Source: Phyllobacterium trifolii
Lineage (GTDB): Bacteria > Pseudomonadota > Alphaproteobacteria > Rhizobiales > Rhizobiaceae
NCBI RefSeq assembly: GCF_014192095.1
Contig: NZ_JACHXN010000008.1
Span: 186,001 to 250,000 of the forward strand
DNA length: 64,000 nucleotides
Reading direction: 5' to 3'
Numbering within the stretch: position 1 is the first letter of the stretch; each line of letters opens with the position of its first letter. The position numbers were made by a program, and so were the translations under genes. Positions 54,632 through 62,972 of the stretch are shown piece by piece. The notes under the pieces were generated by a model, which ran no database searches, had not been told where the DNA came from, and saw only the letters and a list, made by a program, of their open reading frames with translations.

Positions 54632-56698
54632 CTAAGACCGCTTCTCGCGAAGCGCCATAACTGCACCAAGCACCACAAGCCCAAAGAGGATCGCCCGCGT
54701 TGCATAGGGCAACGTCGTTCCCGCCAGGAACATTTGCAGTGCGGTGAGCAGCAACACCCCGCCCAGCATACCGAGATAGTGACCACGTCCGCCGGTTATT
54801 AATGCGCCACCGACCACCACCACCGCGATCGATGGCAGCAGATAGTCGTCGCCCATGCCAAGACTTGCTTGCCCCGAGAAGCCTGTGAGCAATACCCCGA
54901 CAAGCCCTGCGCAAAGGCCGGAAAGCACATAGACAAGAATGAGCGTGCGTCCGACGGCGATGCCTGAGAGCTGCGCCGCCCGTAATCCATTGCCGATGCC
55001 GTAGACCCTGCGTCCGAAGGCTGTTCGTCCGAGCAAGAATACCGCAGCGATGACAAACAGCACCATGAACGGAACGACCGGCGTAACAGTCCAGATCTTG
55101 CCGGTCATGAACCAGCGGAGCATTGGCGATGAAAATCCCGCCGGCGTTCCTTGCGAATAGACCAGTGCAAAACCCTGCAGGATGCCGTTCATGGCCAGCG
55201 TCATGACGATGGGCGATATGCCGAGCACGACGATTCCAACGCCGTTGATAAATCCGATAAGGCAAGCGATGAGAAGAACGGCAGGCAAAGCGTAGACGAG
55301 AGCCGCGTCGGAACCATTGACGATACCTGCGAGCAGGATGCCAGCTATGCCGATGATCCAGGGAACCGAGAGGTCGAGGCCTCCGGTCAGGATTACAGTT
55401 CCCTGCCCCAACGCCAGGATGGCGAGGAAGGTGGACAGGACTGCCAGCGAGTTCCAGTAGGTCGGGTTCAGGATTGCTCGGCCAAGCCAGAATTGGGTTA
55501 CTATGACTACGGCGAGCAGACACAAATATGCTGGCAGTGCATAGCGGATCGTCTCGCTGTGGCGCGAAAGGAATGACGACGCTACCGGTTTGCCCTCGGC
55601 GGACGATGGCATTTTCATCCGCCGGTCAGTGCGATCGAGCTGCGAGGGCAGCAGGCCCTGACGCCATGCACTGAACTGCGCTTGCGCACCGCGCAATTGC
55701 TTGGCGAGCGTTGAACTATACGAGATCGATCCTGCCAGAACGGCGAGGATCAGAATGGTTCCTTCAGCGATGGTTGAATAGTAGGCCGACACATTCAGAA
55801 CGAGGAGAATATTCACTACCATCATGAGGATATAGGCGCCGAAGACTGTGCCAAGCGGTCCGCCGCGTCCGCCGCCGAGACGCGTACCGCCAACGACCAC
55901 AGCAGCGAACATTGACAGGAGCAGCGGATTGCCAACCAGTGGATCGGCGCTGCCCGTCTGTGCGCTGATGAAAACGCCAGCCAACCCATAGCAGCCGCCA
56001 GCGATGACATAGACCAGGAATTTGGTGAGCTTGACCCTCACACCAATGGCGGCAGCCGCATCCGGATCGCTGCCGACCGCATAGATCGCCGTACCGAACC
56101 GCGTGTTCTTCAGCCAGAGCCAGGCGAGCAGAACAACACCGATCACCACCAGCGGCATCGGCAGCCAGCCGGGTATGGCGTCACCAAGATAAAACGTGCC
56201 GAGGTCAGGCGCGACAAAACCACCGGGCTTGTCCATTACCAGCAGCGTCAGACCCTGGATGATAAACATGGTCGACAGCGTGACAACGATGGGCTGCAAC
56301 CGGAAGAATGCAATGAAGATGCCGTTGAAAGCACCGGTCAGCATGCCAACGCCAATGCCGACACAGGTCCAATACACCACACTCGTCTGGGCCGCCGCCG
56401 GGTCCATGCCTTGCGCCAACACCGCGTTGACTAGCGAAATTACCGCCCCAGCCGACAGATCGAACCCGCCGGAGAGAACGACAATCGTTTGGCCGATCGC
56501 AGCAATCGCCGATGTTGCTCCGCCGCTTGAAAGGAACGAAATGTCGAAATAGCTGAGGGGGCCGCTGCTGACAAAATCTACCAAACCAAGCAGGCCAAGA
56601 AATACGGCTATGGCGATGAGTACGCTGCGCCGCTCAGGCGACATGCTGAACAGGGATGCCCAGTTGCGGCTCGTTGAGGTCGAGGTCAGCATCGTCAT
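54632..56698 (-). CDS. Sugar ABC transporter, two permease domains fused
   Basis: A 688-residue protein made of two complete RbsC-type permeases in tandem. The first half (about 20-335) and second half (about 378-685) each carry GGFDLS or GGLDLS after the first helices and a late RLGGGRGGPLG or ITGGRGHYLG motif, joined by a charged linker near residues 340-375. Single permeases are about 320-340 residues. It starts at a 4-nt overlap with the ATPase stop. The SBP-ATPase-permease set imports a sugar-like solute. Confidence 0.88.
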   Translation of the reverse strand: MTMLTSTSTSRNWASLFSMSPERRSVLIAIAVFLGLLGLVDFVSSGPLSYFDISFLSSGGATSAIAAIGQTIVVLSGGFDLSAGAVISLVNAVLAQGMDPAAAQTSVVYWTCVGIGVGMLTGAFNGIFIAFFRLQPIVVTLSTMFIIQGLTLLVMDKPGGFVAPDLGTFYLGDAIPGWLPMPLVVIGVVLLAWLWLKNTRFGTAIYAVGSDPDAAAAIGVRVKLTKFLVYVIAGGCYGLAGVFISAQTGSADPLVGNPLLLSMFAAVVVGGTRLGGGRGGPLGTVFGAYILMMVVNILLVLNVSAYYSTIAEGTILILAVLAGSISYSSTLAKQLRGAQAQFSAWRQGLLPSQLDRTDRRMKMPSSAEGKPVASSFLSRHSETIRYALPAYLCLLAVVIVTQFWLGRAILNPTYWNSLAVLSTFLAILALGQGTVILTGGLDLSVPWIIGIAGILLAGIVNGSDAALVYALPAVLLIACLIGFINGVGIVVLGISPIVMTLAMNGILQGFALVYSQGTPAGFSSPMLRWFMTGKIWTVTPVVPFMVLFVIAAVFLLGRTAFGRRVYGIGNGLRAAQLSGIAVGRTLILVYVLSGLCAGLVGVLLTGFSGQASLGMGDDYLLPSIAVVVVGGALITGGRGHYLGMLGGVLLLTALQMFLAGTTLPYATRAILFGLVVLGAVMALREKRS

Positions 56699-58236
56699 TC
56701 TGCGGCCTCTTTTGCTGCGCTGTCATGGCCAAGCGCTGGCCGCATGATCGAGGCTTCGGTCAATTGATCGCGCGACAGCGATGCTGCAATCCGCCCGTCA
56801 TAAAGGACCAGAACCCGGTCGCACAAATGCACGAGCTCGGGAATCTCGGTGGAATGCAAGAGGATCGAACCTCCGGCGTCGGTGAAGTTGCGCATCATGA
56901 CGTAAAGTTCGTGCTTGGTGCCGACATCGATACCGCGGGTCGGATCGAACAGCAGCAGGATACGGCTTTGGGCAACCAGCCATTTGGCTATTGCAATCTT
57001 CTGCTGGTTGCCTCCAGAGAAAGCTCCTGCCCTGGTCCAGAGCGCGCGCTGGTCAACCTCGACGGTGCCGAAGGCAGAACGCACGGCCTGGCGTTCAAGA
57101 TCACTTTGTATCAGTCCAAATCGTGAGAACCTGTCGATCACCGGTAAGGATGCATTGAGCGTTCCGCTGAGCTTCAGGAACAGGCCCTCCGTCTTTCGGT
57201 CTTCAGGCACCAGCCCGATGGCAATGTTGGGCTTGAGCGCATCTGCAGGCGAGCCAAACCGGACTCTGCGCCCATCGACGAGGATATCGCCATGAGTCAC
57301 CTGCGTCATGCCAAAGCAAGTCAGGAAAAGGTCAAGCTGGCCCATGCCCTGCAGTCCGGCAACGCCGAGGATTTCGCCTTTCCGCAAATCGAAACTCGCA
57401 TCGAGCAGCTTGTGGCCGGCCCGCAAGTTGCGAACACCCAACACCGGCGCACCAAACGCGGCATCGCTTTTGGGCCGCGCCGGGAAAGTCTGGGCTATCG
57501 ACCGGCCGACAATGCTCTCGATAACTTGGCCGTCGGTAATGGAGGCAACTGGGCACGTGGTTATGTGGCGGCCATTGCGCAAGATCGTCAGCGTATCGCA
57601 GAAGGCGCGCACCTCGCGCATGCGATGCGTGATGAAGACGATGGTCGTCCCTAGCGCCTTCAGTTTGGCGATGATCCGGCCCAGCCATTCAACGTCGCTG
57701 CCCGCAAGCGTCGATGTTGGCTCGTCCAGGAGAAGAATTCGGGGCTTGCGATAAAGCGCACGGGCAATTTCTATCTTTTGCTGGATGGCAAGGTCGAGTG
57801 TGCCGACTTCCGCATCGAGATCAACTGCAAACTCGATCTCCTGCAAATGTTGCGCTATGGCCTGACGCGCCATAGACCGCCGGATCATGCCGGTAATCCC
57901 CATCGGCGCATAGGGCATCAGCATATTGTCGAGCACCGTCAAATCCTTGACCAGGGTCATTTCCTGAAATGCAGTCTGGACGCCGAGCGTATGCGCCGCC
58001 CTTGGTGCATTGAGCGCTGCTCTTTCGCCAAAGACCGATATGTGCCCCTCGTCAGGACGCAGCAGTCCCGACAGCAATTTGACAATCGTTGATTTGCCCG
58101 CACCGTTTTCGCCGAGCAAAGCATGGGTACTTCCAGGCTCGATGCGGAAGGATACGCCATCGACTGCAACCGTGGCGCCAAACGCCTTGCGAATATCGGT
58201 CACTTCAATGGCGGATTGTTCGAATGGTGAATTCAT
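56695..58236 (-). CDS. Sugar ABC transporter ATP-binding protein, two NBDs
   Basis: A 513-residue RbsA-type ATPase. The first NBD has Walker A LLGENGAGKSTIVKLL and Walker B RILLLDEPTS. The second has the degenerate loop GVAGLQGMGQLDLFL and signature FSGGNQQKIAIAKWL, the usual arrangement for sugar importers. The start at 58236 follows a GGTGGG site; an open frame extends 22 codons upstream. It is second in the operon after the binding protein. Confidence 0.9.
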   Translation of the reverse strand: MNSPFEQSAIEVTDIRKAFGATVAVDGVSFRIEPGSTHALLGENGAGKSTIVKLLSGLLRPDEGHISVFGERAALNAPRAAHTLGVQTAFQEMTLVKDLTVLDNMLMPYAPMGITGMIRRSMARQAIAQHLQEIEFAVDLDAEVGTLDLAIQQKIEIARALYRKPRILLLDEPTSTLAGSDVEWLGRIIAKLKALGTTIVFITHRMREVRAFCDTLTILRNGRHITTCPVASITDGQVIESIVGRSIAQTFPARPKSDAAFGAPVLGVRNLRAGHKLLDASFDLRKGEILGVAGLQGMGQLDLFLTCFGMTQVTHGDILVDGRRVRFGSPADALKPNIAIGLVPEDRKTEGLFLKLSGTLNASLPVIDRFSRFGLIQSDLERQAVRSAFGTVEVDQRALWTRAGAFSGGNQQKIAIAKWLVAQSRILLLFDPTRGIDVGTKHELYVMMRNFTDAGGSILLHSTEIPELVHLCDRVLVLYDGRIAASLSRDQLTEASIMRPALGHDSAAKEAAE

Positions 58237-58310
58237 CCCACCGGTCCTGCTCAAATCATCGGGATAAGCCAAGTTGCGCGGAGCGGTAGCCACTCCGCGC
58301 AAGTCTACGC

Positions 58311-59438
58311 TTAGTTCTCGGGTTGACCGACCAATGCTGCGTTAAGACCGATCTCCGGCGTCTTTTCCGAGAAGATCGAAGCAAACCAGCCCGGATTGGA
58401 GACGATGGACGGTTTGAATGCGTTGCAGCCGTCTTTCATCTCCTGCCACGTACCTTCCTGGCAGAGCTTGATGGTCTCGTTAGTGACCAGAGGCAGCGGC
58501 AGTACAGTCTTCTTCGGCACTTCCTTGCCTTCGATCGCATCGACCGCAAGCTTCAGCGCCAGAGCGCCAGAATATGGCGGGGATGCATAGGAAATGCGCG
58601 GCGCGCCCATGGGTGCATAGGGAGGTGTCGCACCCTCTGCCTCGGTTCCTGCCGGCAGCATCTGGATGCGACCGCCATTCGAGCCCTCGCCTGCGCAAGG
58701 AAGAAGCTGCTCCGGCTTCTTGCCGGCTTCGAGCTGCATGGAATTTGCGGTGAAGCATCCGACCTGCATCCACAGCCCGTTGATGTCGTCCCAGTTGCGA
58801 GTTGCCAGGATCTTCGAAAGCTCGGTGCGCGCGACAGCCTGGCTCCACATGCCGACCGCTTCGCCGACGATCTTGATATCAGGATGTTTGGCGAAGACTT
58901 CCTTGGCCGCCTTGGTACGAAGATTGTCGACCGATGTTCCGGGCACGCCGGTAATCGCGATGATATTGCCCTTGCCATTGAGCTTCTTGACCAGCCATTC
59001 CGCTGTCACGCGGCCGGCTTCTTCCTGATCGATCGCTATATTGTAGGCGCAGGGCTCGGTGATCTCGCCGTCATAGGCGAAGACCTTGACGCCCTTGTCA
59101 CACGCATTCTTCACAACCTGGTTGAGTGCGGTCGGTGAAATCGGGAAAATGACAATCGCCTCGGCGCCGGCTTGGACCATGGCGTTGATCTGTTGAATCT
59201 GCCGCTGCGCATTGGGGCCGGCAACCTGGACTTGCAAGTCCACCTTGTCAGCGTAGTTCTTGTGGGCAGCCATGGCCTTGACCATGTTGGCGGCCTCGGC
59301 CTGCCAGTCATTGCCAATAAAGCTCATGCTGAGAAAAATCTTGTGTTTTTCGGCAGCGTCGGCGTGGCCGATCATAGCCATGCTTGACGCAATGCAGGCG
59401 CAAGCAGCAGCGCGCCGGATGATTGATCCAATTCCCAT
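58311..59438 (-). CDS. Sugar ABC transporter substrate-binding protein
   Basis: A 375-residue exported binding protein of the RbsB/type I class. The signal peptide MGIGSIIRRAAACACIASS precedes AAEKHKIFLSMSFIGNDWQ, and INAMVQAGAEAIVIFPISPT and AITGVPGTSVDNLRTK are hinge/ligand-loop features. Start 59438 follows GGGAGG. It is the first gene of the catabolic operon, so the likely first point of control. The ligand is not readable. Confidence 0.88.
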   Translation of the reverse strand: MGIGSIIRRAAACACIASSMAMIGHADAAEKHKIFLSMSFIGNDWQAEAANMVKAMAAHKNYADKVDLQVQVAGPNAQRQIQQINAMVQAGAEAIVIFPISPTALNQVVKNACDKGVKVFAYDGEITEPCAYNIAIDQEEAGRVTAEWLVKKLNGKGNIIAITGVPGTSVDNLRTKAAKEVFAKHPDIKIVGEAVGMWSQAVARTELSKILATRNWDDINGLWMQVGCFTANSMQLEAGKKPEQLLPCAGEGSNGGRIQMLPAGTEAEGATPPYAPMGAPRISYASPPYSGALALKLAVDAIEGKEVPKKTVLPLPLVTNETIKLCQEGTWQEMKDGCNAFKPSIVSNPGWFASIFSEKTPEIGLNAALVGQPEN

Positions 59439-59522
59439 TATAATTCCTCCCTCACACAGGAAAACATCTCCGAGCGGGCTCCTCTTCCCTCTCGTCGTTC
59501 CATCAGCCAACCGTAGCACCAT

Positions 59523-59556
59523 TTGATCAAAGATCAATGATGAAATACCATTGATC
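59523..59556. promoter_or_regulatory. Compound inverted repeat, GntR operator candidate
   Basis: Two overlapping perfect inverted repeats lie between the divergent GntR and ABC-transporter genes: TTGATC-AAA-GATCAA at 59523-59537 and GATCAATG-N9-CATTGATC at 59532-59556. The shared GATCAA arm makes three half-sites. This is a plausible site for the FCD regulator and would sit over the promoter of the ABC operon. Confidence 0.65.
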
Positions 59557-59652
59557 GTGCATAAGATTTGTTAGATAAGGAGAAACGCTTGACGCGCTGT
59601 GGTGGACACTGCATTCCACGTAAAAGAGCACCCGCCGCGAAAAAGGTGAACA

Positions 59653-60333
59653 ATGGCTGAAGCCGGCTACCGGAGACCAGGTGTTGAGATTCTCCCGCTT
59701 TCCAAGGAGACGCTGCAGGACCGCGTCTATCGCCAGATTGCCAGCCTGATACTTGAAGGCGGCATTGTTCCGGGCGAAATGGTCCCTGTGCAAAGCCTTG
59801 CCGATGCCTTCGGCGTCAGCGCCATGCCGGTGCGGGAAGCCTTGCGGCGGCTGACAGCGGCCAATGCACTGACCGTGGTTTCCGGGCGATCCATCGGCAT
59901 ACCGCGGTTGAGCCGGGCCAAGCTCACCGATCTGCGCAATGTTCGTATCGAGATCGAGGCGCTTGCGGGCAAATGGGCTGCCGAGCGCATCGAAGACAGC
60001 GAACTGGAAACTCTGCGCTCGCTGCTGAAAGCACTGGAAAAAGCCAACGCCTCTGGCGATATCAAATCGTACCTGCGGGCGAACTACGCGTTCCATTTCT
60101 CGATCTACCGGGCGGCTGGATCGGAAAGCATTCTCAATATCATCGAGAATCTTTGGCTGCAGGTCAGCCCGTACTTCAACATGCTGCATGATTCCGGCAA
60201 TTACACCAAGGCCAACGAGCACCATCAGTCGATGTTCACCGCGCTATGCGCTCACGATGGCGAGGCGGTCAAAATAGCCATTCAGGCCGATATCGATGCC
60301 GCCTATGATGTGCTCGTGGATTTGGTGAGCTGA
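59653..60333 (+). CDS. GntR family (FCD) transcriptional regulator
   Basis: A 226-residue regulator. The N-terminal winged helix (1-80; LQDRVYRQIASLILEGGIVPG; FGVSAMPVREALRRLTAANAL) is followed by an FCD effector domain with metal-ligand His/Asp (NYAFHFSIYRAAGS; NEHHQSMFTALCAHDG). FCD members sense sugar acids and carboxylates, and it is divergent from the catabolic operon. It is followed after 83 nt by the arylsulfatase gene. Confidence 0.9.
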   Translation: MAEAGYRRPGVEILPLSKETLQDRVYRQIASLILEGGIVPGEMVPVQSLADAFGVSAMPVREALRRLTAANALTVVSGRSIGIPRLSRAKLTDLRNVRIEIEALAGKWAAERIEDSELETLRSLLKALEKANASGDIKSYLRANYAFHFSIYRAAGSESILNIIENLWLQVSPYFNMLHDSGNYTKANEHHQSMFTALCAHDGEAVKIAIQADIDAAYDVLVDLVS

Positions 60334-60416
60334 GGCGGCATCGCATCTGTAACTGTTACGTACTTCTTGGCATCACCGCCGTCGCTAATATCTCGCCCAT
60401 AACTGGGAGAATAGCG

Positions 60417-61940
60417 ATGGCCAAGGCACCAAAACCCAACAAGCCCAATATTCTTTTCATAATGGCCGATGATATCGGCTGGTTCAATGTCAGCTGCTAC
60501 AACCACGGCATCATGGGGTATCGAACCCCAAACATCGATCGCATTGCTCGCGATGGTGCCATGTTCACGGACTTCTACGGCCAGCAGAGTTGCACTGCTG
60601 GACGGGCTGCCTTCGTCACGGGACAAGCACCGATCCGAACGGGACTGACGAAAGTTGGTATGCCTGGAGCGACGCTGGGCCTGAGTGCCGAGGATCCGTC
60701 GATTGCTCAATTCCTGAAGAACCTCGGCTATGCGACCGGCCAGTTCGGTAAAAACCATCTTGGCGACCGCAACGAACATTTGCCGACAGTGCATGGTTTC
60801 GATGAGTTCTTCGGCAACCTCTATCACCTCAACGCCGAGGAAGAGCCCGAATATACGGACTATCCCAAGGATCCAAAGTTTCGTGCGAAGTTCGGCCCAA
60901 GGGGTGTCCTCAAGTGCAAGGCGTCCGACAAAGACGACAAGACCCTCGATCCCAAATATGGGAAGGTCGGCAAACAGGTTATTGAAAACACTGGTCCGCT
61001 TACGCGCAAGCGTATGGAAACAGTGGACGATGAGTTTATGGGGGCAGCCCTCAACTTCATGGAGCGCAAGACCAAGGAAGGTGGACCCTGGTTCTGCTAC
61101 ATGAACACCACGCGCATGCACGTCTTCACGCATCTCAAGCCATCATCGGTCGGCAAGACGGGGCATGGCCTCTATCCGGACGGCATGGTGGAATTGGACG
61201 GCTATGTCGGCCAGTTGCTGGACAAACTCGAGAAGCTTGGTGTCGCTGACAATACCATCGTCGTCTTCACAACGGACAATGGCGCCGAGGTTCTGTCGTG
61301 GCCGGATGGCGGCGCCACACCTTTCCGGGGTGAGAAGGACACCAATTGGGAGGGTGGCTGGCGAGTTCCCTGCGTTATGCGCTGGCCGGGAGTCATCAAG
61401 CCCGGCCGTGTCATCAACGACATTTGCTCGCTACAGGATTTCATACCGACTTTTGCCGCTGCCGCGGGCGAGCCCGACCTCGTCGCAAAAGTGAAGAAGG
61501 GATACAAAATCGGCGCCAAGACCTTCAAGGTTCATCTCGACGGCTTCAACCTTCAGCCCTTCCTGTCCGGAAAAGAAAAGGAATCCCCGCGCAAGGGCTT
61601 CCTCTATTGGAGCGACGACGGCGAACTGATGGCGCTGCGCATCAACCAGTACAAAGTGGTATTCAGCGAGCAGCGAAGCACAGGGCTCGATGTCTGGCGC
61701 GAACCATTGTCAAAGATGCGCATTCCCAAGCTCTTCGATCTTCGCTCCGATCCGTTCGAGCGTGGCGAAGAAAGCAATTTTTATTATGCGCAGTGGTTCG
61801 CCGAGCACGTCCCACTGCAATATGCTGCGCAGGCACTCGTTGCCGAATGGCTTGAAAGCTTCAAGGAGTTCCCGCCCCGCGCTAAGCCGGCGAGCTTCAC
61901 AGTGGACCAAATCGTGGAGTCGCTGATGCCGAGAGGTTGA
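60417..61940 (+). CDS. Arylsulfatase (formylglycine type)
   Basis: A 507-residue sulfatase. The formylglycine Cys lies in QQSCTAGRAAFVTGQ (C-x-A-x-R), with metal-binding MADDIGW at the N-terminus and FTTDNGAEV near residue 285. No signal peptide is visible, so a cytoplasmic site is likely, and a Cys-type sulfatase needs an FGly-generating enzyme elsewhere. The substrate is a sulfate ester. It runs alongside the GntR gene. The following terminator is shared with the tRNA fragment. Confidence 0.9.
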   Translation: MAKAPKPNKPNILFIMADDIGWFNVSCYNHGIMGYRTPNIDRIARDGAMFTDFYGQQSCTAGRAAFVTGQAPIRTGLTKVGMPGATLGLSAEDPSIAQFLKNLGYATGQFGKNHLGDRNEHLPTVHGFDEFFGNLYHLNAEEEPEYTDYPKDPKFRAKFGPRGVLKCKASDKDDKTLDPKYGKVGKQVIENTGPLTRKRMETVDDEFMGAALNFMERKTKEGGPWFCYMNTTRMHVFTHLKPSSVGKTGHGLYPDGMVELDGYVGQLLDKLEKLGVADNTIVVFTTDNGAEVLSWPDGGATPFRGEKDTNWEGGWRVPCVMRWPGVIKPGRVINDICSLQDFIPTFAAAAGEPDLVAKVKKGYKIGAKTFKVHLDGFNLQPFLSGKEKESPRKGFLYWSDDGELMALRINQYKVVFSEQRSTGLDVWREPLSKMRIPKLFDLRSDPFERGEESNFYYAQWFAEHVPLQYAAQALVAEWLESFKEFPPRAKPASFTVDQIVESLMPRG

Positions 61941-61960
61941 ACGACAAGGCGGAGGAGGAA

Positions 61961-62001
61961 AACCAGCATCTTTAACAAAATCGTCTAAGATGCTGGTTTT
62001 A
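61961..62001. terminator. Bidirectional terminator between sulfatase and tRNA-Lys fragment
   Basis: AACCAGCATCTT and AAGATGCTGGTT form a perfect 12-bp stem. T-rich tracts follow on both strands, so it serves the sulfatase gene and, in reverse, the tRNA. Confidence 0.9.
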
Positions 62002-62003
62002 AA

Positions 62004-62050
62004 TGGTGGGCACAGTAGGGATCGAACCTACGACCCGCTGATTAAGAGTC
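62004..62050 (-). tRNA. tRNA-Lys(CUU) 3' fragment, probable attachment site
   Basis: On the minus strand, 62050-62004 reads GACTCTTAATCAGC followed by a complete T arm (GTAGGTTCGATCCCTAC), acceptor strand TGTGCCC and encoded ACCA. The anticodon CTT is at 62046-62044. The 5' half is missing: no GGGCAC acceptor partner or D arm lies within 100 nt, and the 5' side of the anticodon stem (ACCGA) pairs poorly. Integrases often insert at exactly this 3' half. Confidence 0.85.
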
Positions 62051-62485
62051 GGTGCTTCTGGCGCATGAAACCCTGGAGGGCGCGATCCTGAGCAAGACAC
62101 TTGATGGCTTAATCGTTTCCTGACGTTCCGACGATGAGGATTTCGGCGGACGTCGCACGCGAACATGTTCGAAAAATCGTAGTTGGATGCTGAAGGACAA
62201 CAAGAGTGGCCGGACGATGATGCCGAATGCCGGGGCGGCGCGACTCCATTTCTTTGGCGATCCGTTATCGGCTGCGTCAGGATCACGGTACCACGGATCA
62301 ACAGCTCCTTCCTGCTCGCCTAACGACTATAAGTGATGAATTTCTTCCACGGAAGCCTTAACCCGCACCATTGATATCGTAACTGTCTAATGCTGATACA
62401 CACCCGATCCGGTACTTTGACGACGAGATGAGCGGACCGACCCTCCTGCTACGGTTAGTAGTAGTGCATCGACAAAACAGTCTTT
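62051..62485. other. Island-edge region without clear genes
   Basis: This is 435 nt after the tRNA fragment. No supported gene is seen; open frames here are short and without family features. No integrase gene lies at this end. It may be degraded element DNA. Confidence 0.5.
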
Positions 62486-62767
62486 TTGGAAAAGGCGGTC
62501 GGAATGAGTTTGCGGACGTTTCAGCGGCGCAAAGAGTCCGCTTCGAAACCACTGAACAAAGGGCAGAGCGGTCGCGCATGGAAATTCGCTATAATCCTTT
62601 CCGAAGCGACGGAGATTTTCGGGTCGCAGGCCGAAGCGGAAAATTGGATGGCAAACCCAGCGTCTGGTTTAAATCAGCCCCGCCCCATGGACTTGGTCGC
62701 AACTGCAGCTGGCGTTGAGATCGTCGAAGAATTCCTCGAGCGACTTGAGTATGGTGTGTACACTTAA
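62486..62767 (+). pseudogene. Xre/MbcA/ParS-type antitoxin, N-terminally truncated
   Basis: A 93-residue frame from a TTG start. It holds the end of a helix-turn-helix (GMSLRTFQRRK) and the typical C-terminal domain: FGSQAEAENWM, then NQPRPMDLVATAAGVEIVEE and a LERLEYGVY tail. Full antitoxins are about 130-160 residues; the first 40-60 are missing, with in-frame stops at 62456-62464. The usual RES toxin does not follow: the next 200 nt have no matching frame. It is probably an inactive remnant. Confidence 0.7.
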
Positions 62768-62972
62768 CGTGACCATGTGGAGAAGATGGCAATCCATCAG
62801 AAGCGCTCCATGACTAGAAATGACGGGTCAGACCGAAGTAGATCGTGGTGGCCCTCATCAATGCGGGAAGCCCATACCTTCCGTCTGAGTCCTGCGGCTG
62901 CCGGCATCGACAACTGCAAGAATTCCCATCGTCCGCATCTTTCAGCAAAAGATGATTCCGAACTGAGCTTCT

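Noticed and set aside
53814-55523. A single 569-residue minus frame that would fuse the SDR to upstream sequence
   Set aside because: The first 300 residues are the permease gene read in another frame; the SDR has its own AGGAGG site and family N-terminus at 54623.
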